A DNA stretch of 64,000 nucleotides from Leeuwenhoekiella sp044542075 (GCF_044542075.1 NZ_JBITTU010000004.1:124001-188000); one strand, 5' to 3'. Counted from the first letter of the stretch, positions 1 through 7,778 are shown. Translations and numbers: made by a program. The notes: generated by a model not told the origin, from the letters alone.

Positions 1-540
1 CAAAAAAATACACTTTCTGATACAGATGGCAACTTTATATTCTATTTAAAGCAAGCTTCTGTGTATTCAGTTCAAGGAGCTAAAGATGGTTATTTCTCAA
101 ATAAAGCAGAAGTTAATACTATAAATACAGATAGAAATACAGATCTATTTATAGATTTTGAAATGTGTGTTGATCCCTGCGGAAAAGCAATACGTCTTGA
201 CAATATTATTTTCAATTTAGATAAATGGGACATACTTCCTGCAGCTCGACCAGATCTTGATTATGTCGCTCAATTGATGCAAGATAATCCTACAATCAAG
301 GTTGAAATGTCATCGCATACAGACTCCCGCGGAAGCAATGCTTATAACCAGGAGCTTTCACAAAAACGCGCACAATCTACTGTAGATTATCTACTGGCAA
401 AAGGAATTTCTAGAGATCGTTTAATTGCTCGTGGAGCAGGAGAGACACAACTTCTCAATAGCTGCGCAGATGGCGTACAATGCACAGAAGCCGAGCATAC
501 CATTAATCGAAGAACAGAATTTAAAGTTATTTGCTTCTAA
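1..540 (+). CDS. OmpA-family outer-membrane protein, C-terminal part (5' end outside window)
   Basis: The reading frame is open to the left edge, so only the last 179 residues are visible. The first part (TDTDGNF-like turn, then beta-strand residues) resembles the end of a carboxypeptidase-regulatory-like domain. The rest is an OmpA C-terminal peptidoglycan-binding domain, with SSHTDSRGSNAYN, a LSQKRAQSTVDYL helix and the late NRRTEF segment. Such domains anchor the outer membrane to peptidoglycan. A regulatory-like domain followed by OmpA is common in flavobacterial proteins of the PorE/PD40-OmpA kind, but the upstream domains are not visible, so a role in type IX secretion is only a possibility. 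A strong hairpin terminator follows. The OmpA domain is certain; the full protein type is not. Confidence 0.88.
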   Translation, partial: QKNTLSDTDGNFIFYLKQASVYSVQGAKDGYFSNKAEVNTINTDRNTDLFIDFEMCVDPCGKAIRLDNIIFNLDKWDILPAARPDLDYVAQLMQDNPTIKVEMSSHTDSRGSNAYNQELSQKRAQSTVDYLLAKGISRDRLIARGAGETQLLNSCADGVQCTEAEHTINRRTEFKVICF

Positions 541-560
541 TTAACCCAATTAATAACCTT

Positions 561-590
561 AATCAAAGCCGTCTTTCGGCGGCTTTGATT
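561..590 (+). terminator. Rho-independent terminator after the OmpA-like gene
   Basis: Perfect 11-bp inverted repeat: AATCAAAGCCG at 561-571 pairs with CGGCTTTGATT at 580-590 around an 8-nt loop, followed by a T/A-rich tail. It separates the OmpA-like gene from the lipoprotein gene that starts at 609. Confidence 0.8.
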
Positions 591-608
591 TATTAAAAAT
601 ATACGATT

Positions 609-1316
609 ATGAAAACTATTAAAAACTTCGTTTCACTATTTGTTTTACTCATTATGATCAGTAGTGCATTAAACAGCTGCAAAGATGATGAGGAATGTGC
701 TTATGTTGTTTGTGAAGACAGCTTAGAACGTATTACAGACTTTGAGAATGACAGCTTAGGTACTACTTCAGATTGGCAGGGAATCGCTTCTAGTGGAATT
801 GCTATAGTATCACGAAATGGTAGTAATGTACTACAGGCCTTAGACGGTAGTGGTGCTTCTTTTGTATTTACTGAAACAATATTTCCATCAAATTTAATTG
901 CTGCTGGTTGCGAACTTCAATATGAGGTAGAATATTTTGGAGGCACAAATAACCCTGTAGGTGCTGCAAATTCAATTATTATTTATCAAGGAACCAGTAT
1001 AAATACAGCTACAGTACTAGCATCATTTGTTCTAAACACGACGTCTTTAGTGATTTCTAGCGATCCTCCTAAACAAATAATTGTACCTATCGAGTTGGCC
1101 ACATCTACGGCATTACCTTCAAATAGTTTTGGTCAATGGGTTTTATCTGGAGCAAATACGACCACTCCAGCCGCAGATGCAGTGTTATTTAATAATTTAA
1201 TACAGAATACTTCAGGACTGGGTTTCTATCTAGATTCTGGCGGAAATCCCGCAGAACAGTGGTGGTATGATAATTTTACGTTTAAAAAATGCTGCTCTTT
1301 TGATACTAGTAAGTGA
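609..1316 (+). CDS. Putative secreted lipoprotein, function unknown
   Basis: 235 residues. The N-terminus (MKTIKNFVSLFVLLIMISS then ALNSC) is a lipoprotein signal peptide with a lipobox-like cysteine near residue 24. A very acidic stretch (KDDEE) follows, as is common in surface-exposed Bacteroidetes lipoproteins. The mature part is rich in beta-strand residues and G/S/N/T. It contains an ITDFEND...LGTTSDWQG start and a late WWYDNFTF segment, which together suggest a jelly-roll, carbohydrate-binding-like or MAM-like fold. No catalytic motif is visible. It lies between a terminator and the signalling operon, so it is probably a separate unit. The lipoprotein assignment is good; the function is unknown. 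Confidence 0.7.
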   Translation: MKTIKNFVSLFVLLIMISSALNSCKDDEECAYVVCEDSLERITDFENDSLGTTSDWQGIASSGIAIVSRNGSNVLQALDGSGASFVFTETIFPSNLIAAGCELQYEVEYFGGTNNPVGAANSIIIYQGTSINTATVLASFVLNTTSLVISSDPPKQIIVPIELATSTALPSNSFGQWVLSGANTTTPAADAVLFNNLIQNTSGLGFYLDSGGNPAEQWWYDNFTFKKCCSFDTSK

Positions 1317-1410
1317 TTAAAATTTAAAGGAGTTTATCAAGAGGTTGCTATGATATATCTTATTAAAAGTGAGTATATTATGTGCTATTAACCAACTAAT
1401 TCTAATTATT

Positions 1411-1947
1411 ATGAAAATTATTAAAGCTTCCGCAGTTATTTTTTTTACAACAGTATTATTTACCTCGTGTATAAGCATCAAAAACACAGAGGTAGCAAAG
1501 CCAGAGAATCTTATAACAAAAGAACGAGCAGATCAATTGCATGAGGCTTATCTCAACAATCAATATTCATTTATAAACAAAGAACTAGGTGCTGATGAGC
1601 TTGATAATGTAGGAGCATTAGTTACAAATGTTGAAGATTTACAACTCTTTTTAGAGTCTATCATTGCATTAAAAAAGCAAGACAGTGTCGCAGCTGTAGG
1701 TATGTTTGTATATTTTGGTGCAGAAGAGTCAGGTAGTGGAGTTGCAAAAAGCACAGTCTTTTTTGAAGCAGCCTATTCGCCAAAGACTAAAACTTCAAGA
1801 AGAGCTTCTGGAGGAGGAGCATCTTTTACGCCCGTAAATTTCATTTCACTACCTCAAGATGATTCATTTTTACCAGCAGGTGGTGATGGTGGATATTACG
1901 ATAAACTACATCCTGTGGGAACACGTAAAAAAGGGTCAGGTAACTAA
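1411..1947 (+). CDS. Small lipoprotein, first gene of the LytS/LytTR operon
   Basis: 178 residues from the ATG at 1411. A longer frame begins at 1369, but the 1411 start gives a clean lipoprotein signal (MKIIKASAVIFFTTVLF then TSC, cysteine near residue 17). The mature protein has an acidic helical region (residues about 25-75), then a beta-rich region and a low-complexity RRASGGGAS segment, and ends in KKGSGN. I recognise no named domain. Its stop is 12 bp before the 6-TM gene, which overlaps the kinase gene, so all four genes are probably co-transcribed. As an envelope lipoprotein encoded first in a signalling operon, it may supply or modulate the stimulus; that is inference from context only. 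Confidence 0.72.
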   Translation: MKIIKASAVIFFTTVLFTSCISIKNTEVAKPENLITKERADQLHEAYLNNQYSFINKELGADELDNVGALVTNVEDLQLFLESIIALKKQDSVAAVGMFVYFGAEESGSGVAKSTVFFEAAYSPKTKTSRRASGGGASFTPVNFISLPQDDSFLPAGGDGGYYDKLHPVGTRKKGSGN

Positions 1948-1959
1948 TATTCAAATGCT

Positions 1960-2577
1960 ATGTTTATTTTAGAATTTAGTGCAAAATTATTAATGGGTAT
2001 TGCGTTAGTAATAGCTATTTGGAGACATAGCGAACTGAAAAAAAGTACTCAAAATCATTTTATTTATTTTCTAAGTATAATGATATTCATTGAGTTTGGC
2101 GCAGAACTGTGTATAATTCTGTATGGCAATAATGTGCTAATCTATAATTTTTATGACCTCTTTACCGGTATCTTTTTTTGCTATTGGTTTTATAGAATAC
2201 TTTATAAAAAAATATGGGTGTATATCTTAGTTACTTTGCTTTCAATAAGTTTAGTAACAAGTATGTTAGTAGAAAACTGGATGCTTGATTACAATGTAAT
2301 TTTCATTTTTTCTGTTACTATAGCATTGCTGGTATTGGTGTTTAGATTTTATATAGAATTTCTGAATAATGATGATCTTATAGAGTTTAAGCGAAATCCT
2401 AAATTCTGGATTACCACAGGAATATTGATTTTTAATCTCGGGTATTTACCTATACAGGTCTACATTTCAAAAATAAATGGAAGTTTAGCGCCTAGTTTAT
2501 ACATTGTGATAGCATTCTTAAATATTCCACTTTACGGGTGTATTATAACTGCTTTATTATGCCCACAGAAGAATTAA
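1960..2577 (+). CDS. Six-helix integral membrane protein upstream of a LytS-type kinase
   Basis: 205 residues, almost entirely hydrophobic. About six transmembrane segments can be seen, near residues 5-20, 35-55, 62-80, 84-102, 108-130 and 150-200 (the last possibly two passes). Short loops rich in K and R lie between them. No transporter or enzyme signature is recognisable. It starts 12 bp after the lipoprotein gene, and its 3' end overlaps the likely kinase start (2559) by 19 bp, which indicates translational coupling. The kinase has only one transmembrane helix and no sensor domain, so this protein is a plausible membrane partner for signal input. That role is inferred, not shown. Confidence 0.72.
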   Translation: MFILEFSAKLLMGIALVIAIWRHSELKKSTQNHFIYFLSIMIFIEFGAELCIILYGNNVLIYNFYDLFTGIFFCYWFYRILYKKIWVYILVTLLSISLVTSMLVENWMLDYNVIFIFSVTIALLVLVFRFYIEFLNNDDLIEFKRNPKFWITTGILIFNLGYLPIQVYISKINGSLAPSLYIVIAFLNIPLYGCIITALLCPQKN

Positions 2578-3353
2578 ATTATCAACTCATCGTCACGATG
2601 ACGCTAGCTTCAGTAGTTGTAGTTGTGGCGGTGATTTTATTATTTACCGTATTTGTTTCTAAAAAGAATGAGCTAATTAAAGCAAAGTTAGAAGTCGAGT
2701 TTGAAAAAGAACGGGAACGACATAAACTTGAGTTACAAGCTTTACGATCGCAGATGAATCCGCATTTTGTGCACAATTCACTTAATGCTATTCAATATTA
2801 TATACAGCGTAATGAAGTTGAGCTTTCTGAAGAATATTTAACTCGATTTTCAAAATTAATCCGTTCGTTTTTTGAGCTTTCGCGCCAGCAGACCGTTACT
2901 ATTGTTGAAGAAATAAATCTTCTTAATAACTATCTCGCACTCGAGAAAATGCGTTTTGAAGATAAGTTAGAGTACAAGATTACTGTAGATAAAAATTTAG
3001 ATACAGACACCTGCATACCGGCAATGTTATTACAACCTATTGTAGAAAACGCAGTAAATCATGGTATTTTTCATAAAAATGATAAAGGTCTGGTACGTGT
3101 AATTTTTAAACCGTTTAATGAGCACGATTTTGAAGTAATTATTGAAGATGATGGCATAGGTCTTACCAGGTCAAAAGAACTATTTAAAAAAAGTGGTAAG
3201 ACTTTAGAAAATAGGTCTTCTGCAGTACTAAAAGATCGTTTGAAGTTGCTAGAGTACAGTAATCAGTTTAAGGTTGATTACCGTATAAAAGAGCGTAAAG
3301 ATTTAAGCGGAACGCGTGTAAGTTTAATTTTTAAAACACGATTTGAGTCATGA
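2559..3353 (+). CDS. LytS/YehU-type sensor histidine kinase
   Basis: 264 residues from the ATG at 2559; a GTG at 2538 would add seven unlikely residues. One transmembrane helix (about 10-33) is followed by a charged coiled coil (35-63). Then comes the His_kinase core, with LRSQMNPHFVHNSLNAI carrying phospho-acceptor His69. The HATPase_c domain has an N-box (QPIVENAVNHGI, 159-170) and a G-box (DDGIGL, 197-202). There is no periplasmic sensor, PAS or 5TM-LytS domain, so sensing probably depends on another protein. The preceding lipoprotein and 6-TM genes are the obvious candidates. The 3' end overlaps the response regulator start by 4 bp. The family is certain; the stimulus is unknown. Confidence 0.93.
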   Translation: MPTEELNYQLIVTMTLASVVVVVAVILLFTVFVSKKNELIKAKLEVEFEKERERHKLELQALRSQMNPHFVHNSLNAIQYYIQRNEVELSEEYLTRFSKLIRSFFELSRQQTVTIVEEINLLNNYLALEKMRFEDKLEYKITVDKNLDTDTCIPAMLLQPIVENAVNHGIFHKNDKGLVRVIFKPFNEHDFEVIIEDDGIGLTRSKELFKKSGKTLENRSSAVLKDRLKLLEYSNQFKVDYRIKERKDLSGTRVSLIFKTRFES

Positions 3354-4102
3354 GTATCCGAGTATTTTTAATAGACGATGAGCCTAAAGCACTCGCGATT
3401 TTACAAAATAAACTCGAGCGCTTTTGTCCGCAGTTAACAATTATAGGACAAAGTCAGAAGCCTGAAGAGGCAATTTCATTCATTAAATCTGAAAAGCCAG
3501 AACTTATTTTTTTAGACATTGCAATGCCTACGATGACTGGTTTTGAATTATTAAAAGAGTTTGACGAGCCTAATTTTGAAATCATATTTGTAACTGCTTT
3601 TGATCATTATGCGGTTGATGCTATAAAACATTGCGCTATAGGCTATATCGTAAAACCTGTCGCTAAAGAAGATTTGATACTTAGTGTACATCGTGCTATT
3701 GAGAGTATAGAATATAAGCACACGCTTTCTAAAAATAAGCAGTTAATTGCAAACTTGGGAGTACGTACTTTTCAGCAGAAAAAGATCGTAGTTCCTACAC
3801 AAAACGGACTGCAATTTTTAAAAATAGCTGAGATTATACGTTGCGAAGGTACAGACGGTTATACAAAAATATATCTTGAGGATAATAGTTCTGTATTGAG
3901 CTCGCATAGTATTGGTCATTTTGCAGACTTACTTGATGATTCAATTTTCTTTAAGACTCATAAATCACATTTGATAAATTTAGATTATCTGGAATCCTAT
4001 CTTAATGAAGGGTACGTTATATTAGAAGGCAAACATCAAGTTCCTGTATCTCGTAATAAGCGCAGTGATTTTCTAAATCTCTTGCGTAATAATGAGCGTT
4101 AG
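3350..4102 (+). CDS. LytTR-family response regulator
   Basis: 250 residues. The receiver domain (1-120) has the acidic pair D9/D10, phospho-acceptor D56 in FLDIAMP, the VTAFD segment and K102 in VKPV. A linker follows, then a LytTR DNA-binding domain (about 145-247) with IIRCEGTDGYTKIYL, HKSHLINLDYL and VPVSRNKRSDF. The protein is cytosolic and is expected to be phosphorylated by the kinase encoded immediately upstream (4-bp ATGA-type overlap). LytTR regulators usually bind direct repeats near their targets; no obvious paired site was identified here. It is the last gene of the four-gene operon. Confidence 0.95.
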   Translation: MSIRVFLIDDEPKALAILQNKLERFCPQLTIIGQSQKPEEAISFIKSEKPELIFLDIAMPTMTGFELLKEFDEPNFEIIFVTAFDHYAVDAIKHCAIGYIVKPVAKEDLILSVHRAIESIEYKHTLSKNKQLIANLGVRTFQQKKIVVPTQNGLQFLKIAEIIRCEGTDGYTKIYLEDNSSVLSSHSIGHFADLLDDSIFFKTHKSHLINLDYLESYLNEGYVILEGKHQVPVSRNKRSDFLNLLRNNER

Positions 4103-4129
4103 AGTGCAAGAATTATAGTTTCTTTTTTC

Positions 4130-4158
4130 TTGACTAAAATGTAGAGATAGTATCTTTG
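4130..4158 (+). promoter_or_regulatory. Bacteroidetes-type promoter, near-leaderless
   Basis: TTG at 4130-4132 (followed by AC), an 18-nt spacer, then TATCTTTG at 4151-4158, a perfect TAnnTTTG -7 box. The start codon of the next gene is at 4163, so the transcript would have almost no leader. Confidence 0.65.
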
Positions 4159-4162
4159 TATA

Positions 4163-4525
4163 ATGGCAGATCTATTAGATAAACAAGAACTACATAACCT
4201 TGCAATGAACATTGTCGGTAAAGATTTAGAAGAACAGGGTTTTGAGTTTTTAGGAGTAAATTCTCAGCTTAAACGCAATCCTCAATTTGTAGCCTTACGC
4301 GATAAAAAACTTCACTTTGTAATCGTAAAAGCAGTGAGTTTTCCTGATGATGCAAATGCGTATGATCCCTTTTTTATGAACGAGATTAAAGCGCACGCAG
4401 ATAAGTTTAATGCAAAAACATTTTATGCAGGTGTAGGTTTAGGTAGTGCAAGTGATTATGGGAAGCCTGTAGAAAAAGGAACTTCTTACACAGTGATTTA
4501 TAACGGACTTCAAGAAATTAAATAA
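4163..4525 (+). CDS. Conserved flavobacterial protein paired with ApbE (often labelled NqrF-like)
   Basis: 120 residues, soluble. From memory, proteins of this type in flavobacteria are often labelled Na+-translocating NADH-quinone reductase subunit F. However, neither the 2Fe-2S ferredoxin domain nor the FAD/NADH domain of real NqrF (about 400 residues) is present, so that label is doubtful. What can be seen is a compact alpha/beta protein with conserved-looking KLHFVIVKAV and KTFYAGVGLGS segments. It has its own promoter, and its stop codon overlaps the start of the ApbE gene by one base. This coupling suggests a role near flavinylated redox proteins. The function is not established. Confidence 0.7.
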   Translation: MADLLDKQELHNLAMNIVGKDLEEQGFEFLGVNSQLKRNPQFVALRDKKLHFVIVKAVSFPDDANAYDPFFMNEIKAHADKFNAKTFYAGVGLGSASDYGKPVEKGTSYTVIYNGLQEIK

Positions 4526-5526
4526 TGAGATTATTTATTATTGCTCTTTTACTTTTTCAATTTTCAAGCTGTAAGCAAGAACCACAATTAGTAACATTAT
4601 CTGGCGAAGCTTTAGGAACAGGCTACAGTGTTCAGTTTTACAGTAGTGAACGTTTTGATGTAGTTAATAAGTTTGACTCTACCATTGCAGCTATTAATAA
4701 GTCTATGAGTACCTATCAGCCAGATTCTGATATTTCGAGAATTAATGCCGGCGATACCACAGTTATTGTAGATACCATGTTTAAAGAAGTTTTAGCGCTA
4801 TCGCGGAAGGTTTATAATGCAACTGGTGGCTATTACGATCCTACAGTAGGCATTTTAGTAAATGCATATGGCTTTGGTCCCGGAAAGCCCTTGAATGTAC
4901 TAGATAGCGTCGTTTTAGATTCTTTGCGCAATTATGTGGGTCTAGATAAAATAAGTCTTTCTGCGACCGGAAAAATTCAAAAAGAAAACAGCGCAGTGTA
5001 TCTTGATTTCAATAGTATTGCTAAGGGATATTGTATAGACCGCATAGGAAAGATGTTAGAGCAAAATGGTGTTAAAAATTACCTGGTTGAATTAGGAGGA
5101 GAATTACTTGCATCGGGAATAAACTTAGATAAAAAACAACCGTGGCGCGTAGGTATTGAGAATATAGATGCGCCAATAAACGATAGGGGGTACACGGCTG
5201 CTGTAGAATTAGACAATAAAGGAATGGCAGGATCGGGTAATTACAGAAAATTTAGAGTAGATTCCTTAACTGGTCAGCGCTTTGTACATACCGTAAATCC
5301 TATTAACGGACTTGCTGAAAAAAGCGATATTTTAAGCTCAACCGTCATTGCTTCAACCTGCGCAGAAGCAGATGCTTTTGCTACCGCTTTTATGGCTTTG
5401 GGTCTCGAGAAATCTAAAAAAGTATTGGAAAAGCATCAGGATATAGAGGCTTATTTTATTTATGCAACTGTAGATAGTAGCGCGGTTTATATGTCAAAAG
5501 GATTTAAGAATTTTCTAGTAAACTAG
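4525..5526 (+). CDS. apbE: FAD:protein FMN transferase (ApbE), lipoprotein
   Basis: 333 residues. The N-terminus (MRLFIIALLLFQFSSC) is a lipoprotein signal with Cys16, so the enzyme should act at the periplasmic face. ApbE covalently attaches FMN from FAD to threonine residues of targets such as NqrB/NqrC and RnfG. Family features are ALGTGYSVQF near the start, the NSIAKGYCIDRIG segment, YLVELGGEL, GMAGSGNY, and HTVNPINGL followed by CAEADAFATAFMALG with the Mg-binding acidic/Thr region. Its length fits the family. It is translationally coupled to the small preceding gene. The target (probably Nqr) is not in the window. Confidence 0.95.
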   Translation: MRLFIIALLLFQFSSCKQEPQLVTLSGEALGTGYSVQFYSSERFDVVNKFDSTIAAINKSMSTYQPDSDISRINAGDTTVIVDTMFKEVLALSRKVYNATGGYYDPTVGILVNAYGFGPGKPLNVLDSVVLDSLRNYVGLDKISLSATGKIQKENSAVYLDFNSIAKGYCIDRIGKMLEQNGVKNYLVELGGELLASGINLDKKQPWRVGIENIDAPINDRGYTAAVELDNKGMAGSGNYRKFRVDSLTGQRFVHTVNPINGLAEKSDILSSTVIASTCAEADAFATAFMALGLEKSKKVLEKHQDIEAYFIYATVDSSAVYMSKGFKNFLVN

Positions 5527-5531
5527 TTTTC

Positions 5532-6299
5532 CTATTTATAACAAACCGGTAAAATTTCCCCTATAGCCAGTCGGTATTTATCTACTTCTGTAGCCGGTAT
5601 GGTAGCAGTATAATCAATTTCTTCGGTCTTAAAACCTACTGTTCGTAATTTATCAAAATAGTCACGGCCGTAAACGCGCACGTGGTCGTACTGTCCAAAA
5701 ATTTCTGCGCGTTTTTTAGGATCTGTAATACTGTTGTCTTCAAATGTAACGGCTCTCGTTAAATCCTGTGGAATTTGAAGTATTGCCATTCCGCCGGGCT
5801 TTAATACGCGATAAAGTTCGTGCATTGCCTTGAGATCGTCTTTGATGTGTTCTAAAACGTGATTGCAGAAAATAACATCGTACACGTCATCCTCAAAAGG
5901 GAGGTTGCAAATATCAGCTTTCACATCAGCAAGAGGCGAATTCAAATCAGTAGTGGTATAGTCCAGATTTTCCATCTTTCTAAAACGCTTGTAAAATGCC
6001 TGTTCAGGAGCAAAATGTAAAACTTTCGCTTTAGCGGTAAAAAAATTAGTTTGTTTAGATAAATACAACCACAACAAGCGATGTCTTTCTAGAGAAAGGG
6101 TAGAAGGCGAGAGCACATTTTCTCTTTGCTTACCATAACCATAGGGTAAAAATTTTCGAAACCTTTTACCGTCTATAGGATCTTCATAGCGGTCTCCTTT
6201 AAGTCCTATCGCAAGAACAGGTCTTGCGATATAGCTTAATCTAATGAGAATAGGCCGTGGGACTGCGTTGAGGATGCGTTTAAAAATTTGTGCAATCAT
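5532..6299 (-). CDS. Class I SAM-dependent methyltransferase (Methyltransf_11 type)
   Basis: 255 residues. The Rossmann methyltransferase core lies at about 75-185. The post-motif segments are clear: TTTDLNSPLADVKADICNLPF, FEDDVYDVIFCNHVLEHI and LYRVLKPGGMAILQIP. Motif I reads VLHFAPEQAFYKRF rather than the usual GxGxG, so the SAM-binding loop is unusual. The N-terminal 60 basic residues may be a substrate-binding extension. It is the third gene of a map / HNH / methyltransferase operon, and its start overlaps the HNH gene's stop by 4 bp. It meets apbE tail to tail. The substrate is unknown; a surface polysaccharide or lipid is as likely as a nucleic acid. Confidence 0.85.
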   Translation of the reverse strand: MIAQIFKRILNAVPRPILIRLSYIARPVLAIGLKGDRYEDPIDGKRFRKFLPYGYGKQRENVLSPSTLSLERHRLLWLYLSKQTNFFTAKAKVLHFAPEQAFYKRFRKMENLDYTTTDLNSPLADVKADICNLPFEDDVYDVIFCNHVLEHIKDDLKAMHELYRVLKPGGMAILQIPQDLTRAVTFEDNSITDPKKRAEIFGQYDHVRVYGRDYFDKLRTVGFKTEEIDYTATIPATEVDKYRLAIGEILPVCYK

Positions 6300-6835
6300 A
6301 CTTTAAGATCACCCCAGTTTTCTCCTGTTTTAATTCGATGTAATTGCATTTCTGAAACTCCAAATTGTTTAGCTAATACTTTTAGTCGCGTACGACGGTT
6401 AGGATCTAGCAATTTCTTTTTAAGTATTGTTGCTTCGGCAAAAGTCAGCTTAGTATAATGGCGTTCTCCCGAAGTACGTCTTTTAATATCTAACGGACTC
6501 GTTTTCTGATGTGCATAACGCTCTTTGTGCGTTGCCCATTTTAAATTTTCAATCCGGTTATCTTTCTTATCGTGATTGAGGTGTAAAACCGCCTTCTCAT
6601 CATCTGCAGCTTTTAAAAAAGCTTTAGCAAGGAGTTTGTGCAGGTAGTAATTTTTACGTTTACCATTTGCCAGTTTTGCGCTTACAGTCACGTAGCCATG
6701 AATATGGCCACCTTTAATTAAAGTACCCTCAGGGCCTTTATTGTAACTGCGTATTCTACCATAATTAGAAAGACCTATTGTATAATTTTCTTCCCAATTA
6801 TCTTCACGGTACTTGATCCATGTTTCTAATTGCAT
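6296..6835 (-). CDS. NUMOD4-HNH homing-endonuclease-like protein
   Basis: 179 residues. An N-terminal NUMOD4 domain (about 1-50: TWIKYREDNWEENYTIGLSN, then YGRIRS) precedes an HNH_3 nuclease-like core (about 60-105) with LHKLLAKAF and LHLNHDKKDNRIENLKWAT. The expected His (H85), Asn-Asn-like DN (92-93) and NL (97-98) are present. A C-terminal helix-turn-helix (about 152-172, LAKQFGVSEMQLHRIKTG) completes the usual mobile-endonuclease layout. Such proteins normally live in introns, inteins or phages. Here the gene is free-standing, embedded between map (26 bp upstream) and a methyltransferase (4-bp overlap). No flanking intron or repeat is visible, so it may be domesticated. The domain call is strong; the role is unknown. 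Confidence 0.88.
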   Translation of the reverse strand: MQLETWIKYREDNWEENYTIGLSNYGRIRSYNKGPEGTLIKGGHIHGYVTVSAKLANGKRKNYYLHKLLAKAFLKAADDEKAVLHLNHDKKDNRIENLKWATHKERYAHQKTSPLDIKRRTSGERHYTKLTFAEATILKKKLLDPNRRTRLKVLAKQFGVSEMQLHRIKTGENWGDLKV

Positions 6836-6861
6836 TGTATGTAGGGGGTGTTGATGTTTTG

Positions 6862-7680
6862 CTAATTTGTAATAGCCTGCGCTCTAAAAGCATCTTCTTC
6901 ATTGCTTGTAATGCCTAAGGCATCATAAATATACTTAAAAGTTGAAAGAAGTTCTGGTTTACCGTCAATTAAAGCCACATCATGCTCAAAATGAGCACTT
7001 GGCTCATTGTCACGCGTTGTAATCGTCCAGCCGTCATTATGTTGTTTTATGCGGTGAGTGCCTTTGTTAACCATAGGTTCTATGGCGACAACCATACCTT
7101 CAATAAATTTTTTACCACGACCTCTTTTTCCGTAGTTAGGCATCTCAGGATCTTCATGCATTTTAGCGCCAAGACCGTGACCTACAAGCTCTCGTACAAT
7201 ACCGTAGCCGTGATCTTCGCAATATTTTTGAATGGCATAACCCACATCACCTACGCGGTTGCCAAATTTAAATTCTGCAATACCTCTGTATAAAGACTCT
7301 TTAGAAACTTCAAGAAGCTTTTTTGTGCTGGGGTCAACCTCGCCTACTTCAAATGTATATGCGTGATCACCATAAAATCCGTTTTTTAAAGCACCACAGT
7401 CTATCGAGATAATATCACCTTCTTCTAGAGGTTTTGCATTAGGAATACCATGAACAACTTGTTCATTAGGGCTCATACATAGCGTATTTGGGAAATCATA
7501 TAATCCCAAAAATCCAGCTATTGCGCCGTGGTCTCTTATGCAGGTTTCTGCAATTTTATCTAAATACAAGGTGGTAACACCCGGTTTAACTTCAGATGCT
7601 AGTGCACCCAGAGTTTTAGAAACAATCAAGGCGCTTTCTCGCATTAATTCTATCTCTTCTCTGGTTTTTGCTATAATCAT
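6862..7680 (-). CDS. map: Type I methionine aminopeptidase
   Basis: 272 residues, normal for type I MetAP. It removes the N-terminal methionine from nascent proteins in the cytosol. The metal ligands are all visible: Asp in SIDCGALKNGFYGD (both Asp), His in VGHGLG, Glu in AIEPM and Glu in HFEHDVAL. There is no N-terminal zinc-finger extension. It is the first gene of a three-gene operon with the NUMOD4-HNH gene and a methyltransferase. A TAnnTTTG box lies 20 bp upstream of the start. Confidence 0.97.
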   Translation of the reverse strand: MIIAKTREEIELMRESALIVSKTLGALASEVKPGVTTLYLDKIAETCIRDHGAIAGFLGLYDFPNTLCMSPNEQVVHGIPNAKPLEEGDIISIDCGALKNGFYGDHAYTFEVGEVDPSTKKLLEVSKESLYRGIAEFKFGNRVGDVGYAIQKYCEDHGYGIVRELVGHGLGAKMHEDPEMPNYGKRGRGKKFIEGMVVAIEPMVNKGTHRIKQHNDGWTITTRDNEPSAHFEHDVALIDGKPELLSTFKYIYDALGITSNEEDAFRAQAITN

Positions 7681-7699
7681 GTGTGTCTATTTTACTCAG

Positions 7700-7707
7700 C
7701 AAAGGTA
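7700..7707 (-). promoter_or_regulatory. -7 promoter element for map
   Basis: On the minus strand the sequence reads TACCTTTG, a perfect TAnnTTTG -7 box, 19 bp before the map start codon. No convincing -33 TTTG is seen at the usual spacing. An imperfect inverted repeat (AATACC at about 7717, GGTATT at about 7731) lies just upstream. Confidence 0.5.
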
Positions 7708-7778
7708 CAAAGAATACCTAATTTTGGGTATTACAAATTTTAGTATTAAAACAGAGGTTTATGTAGGAGATAAATCTC

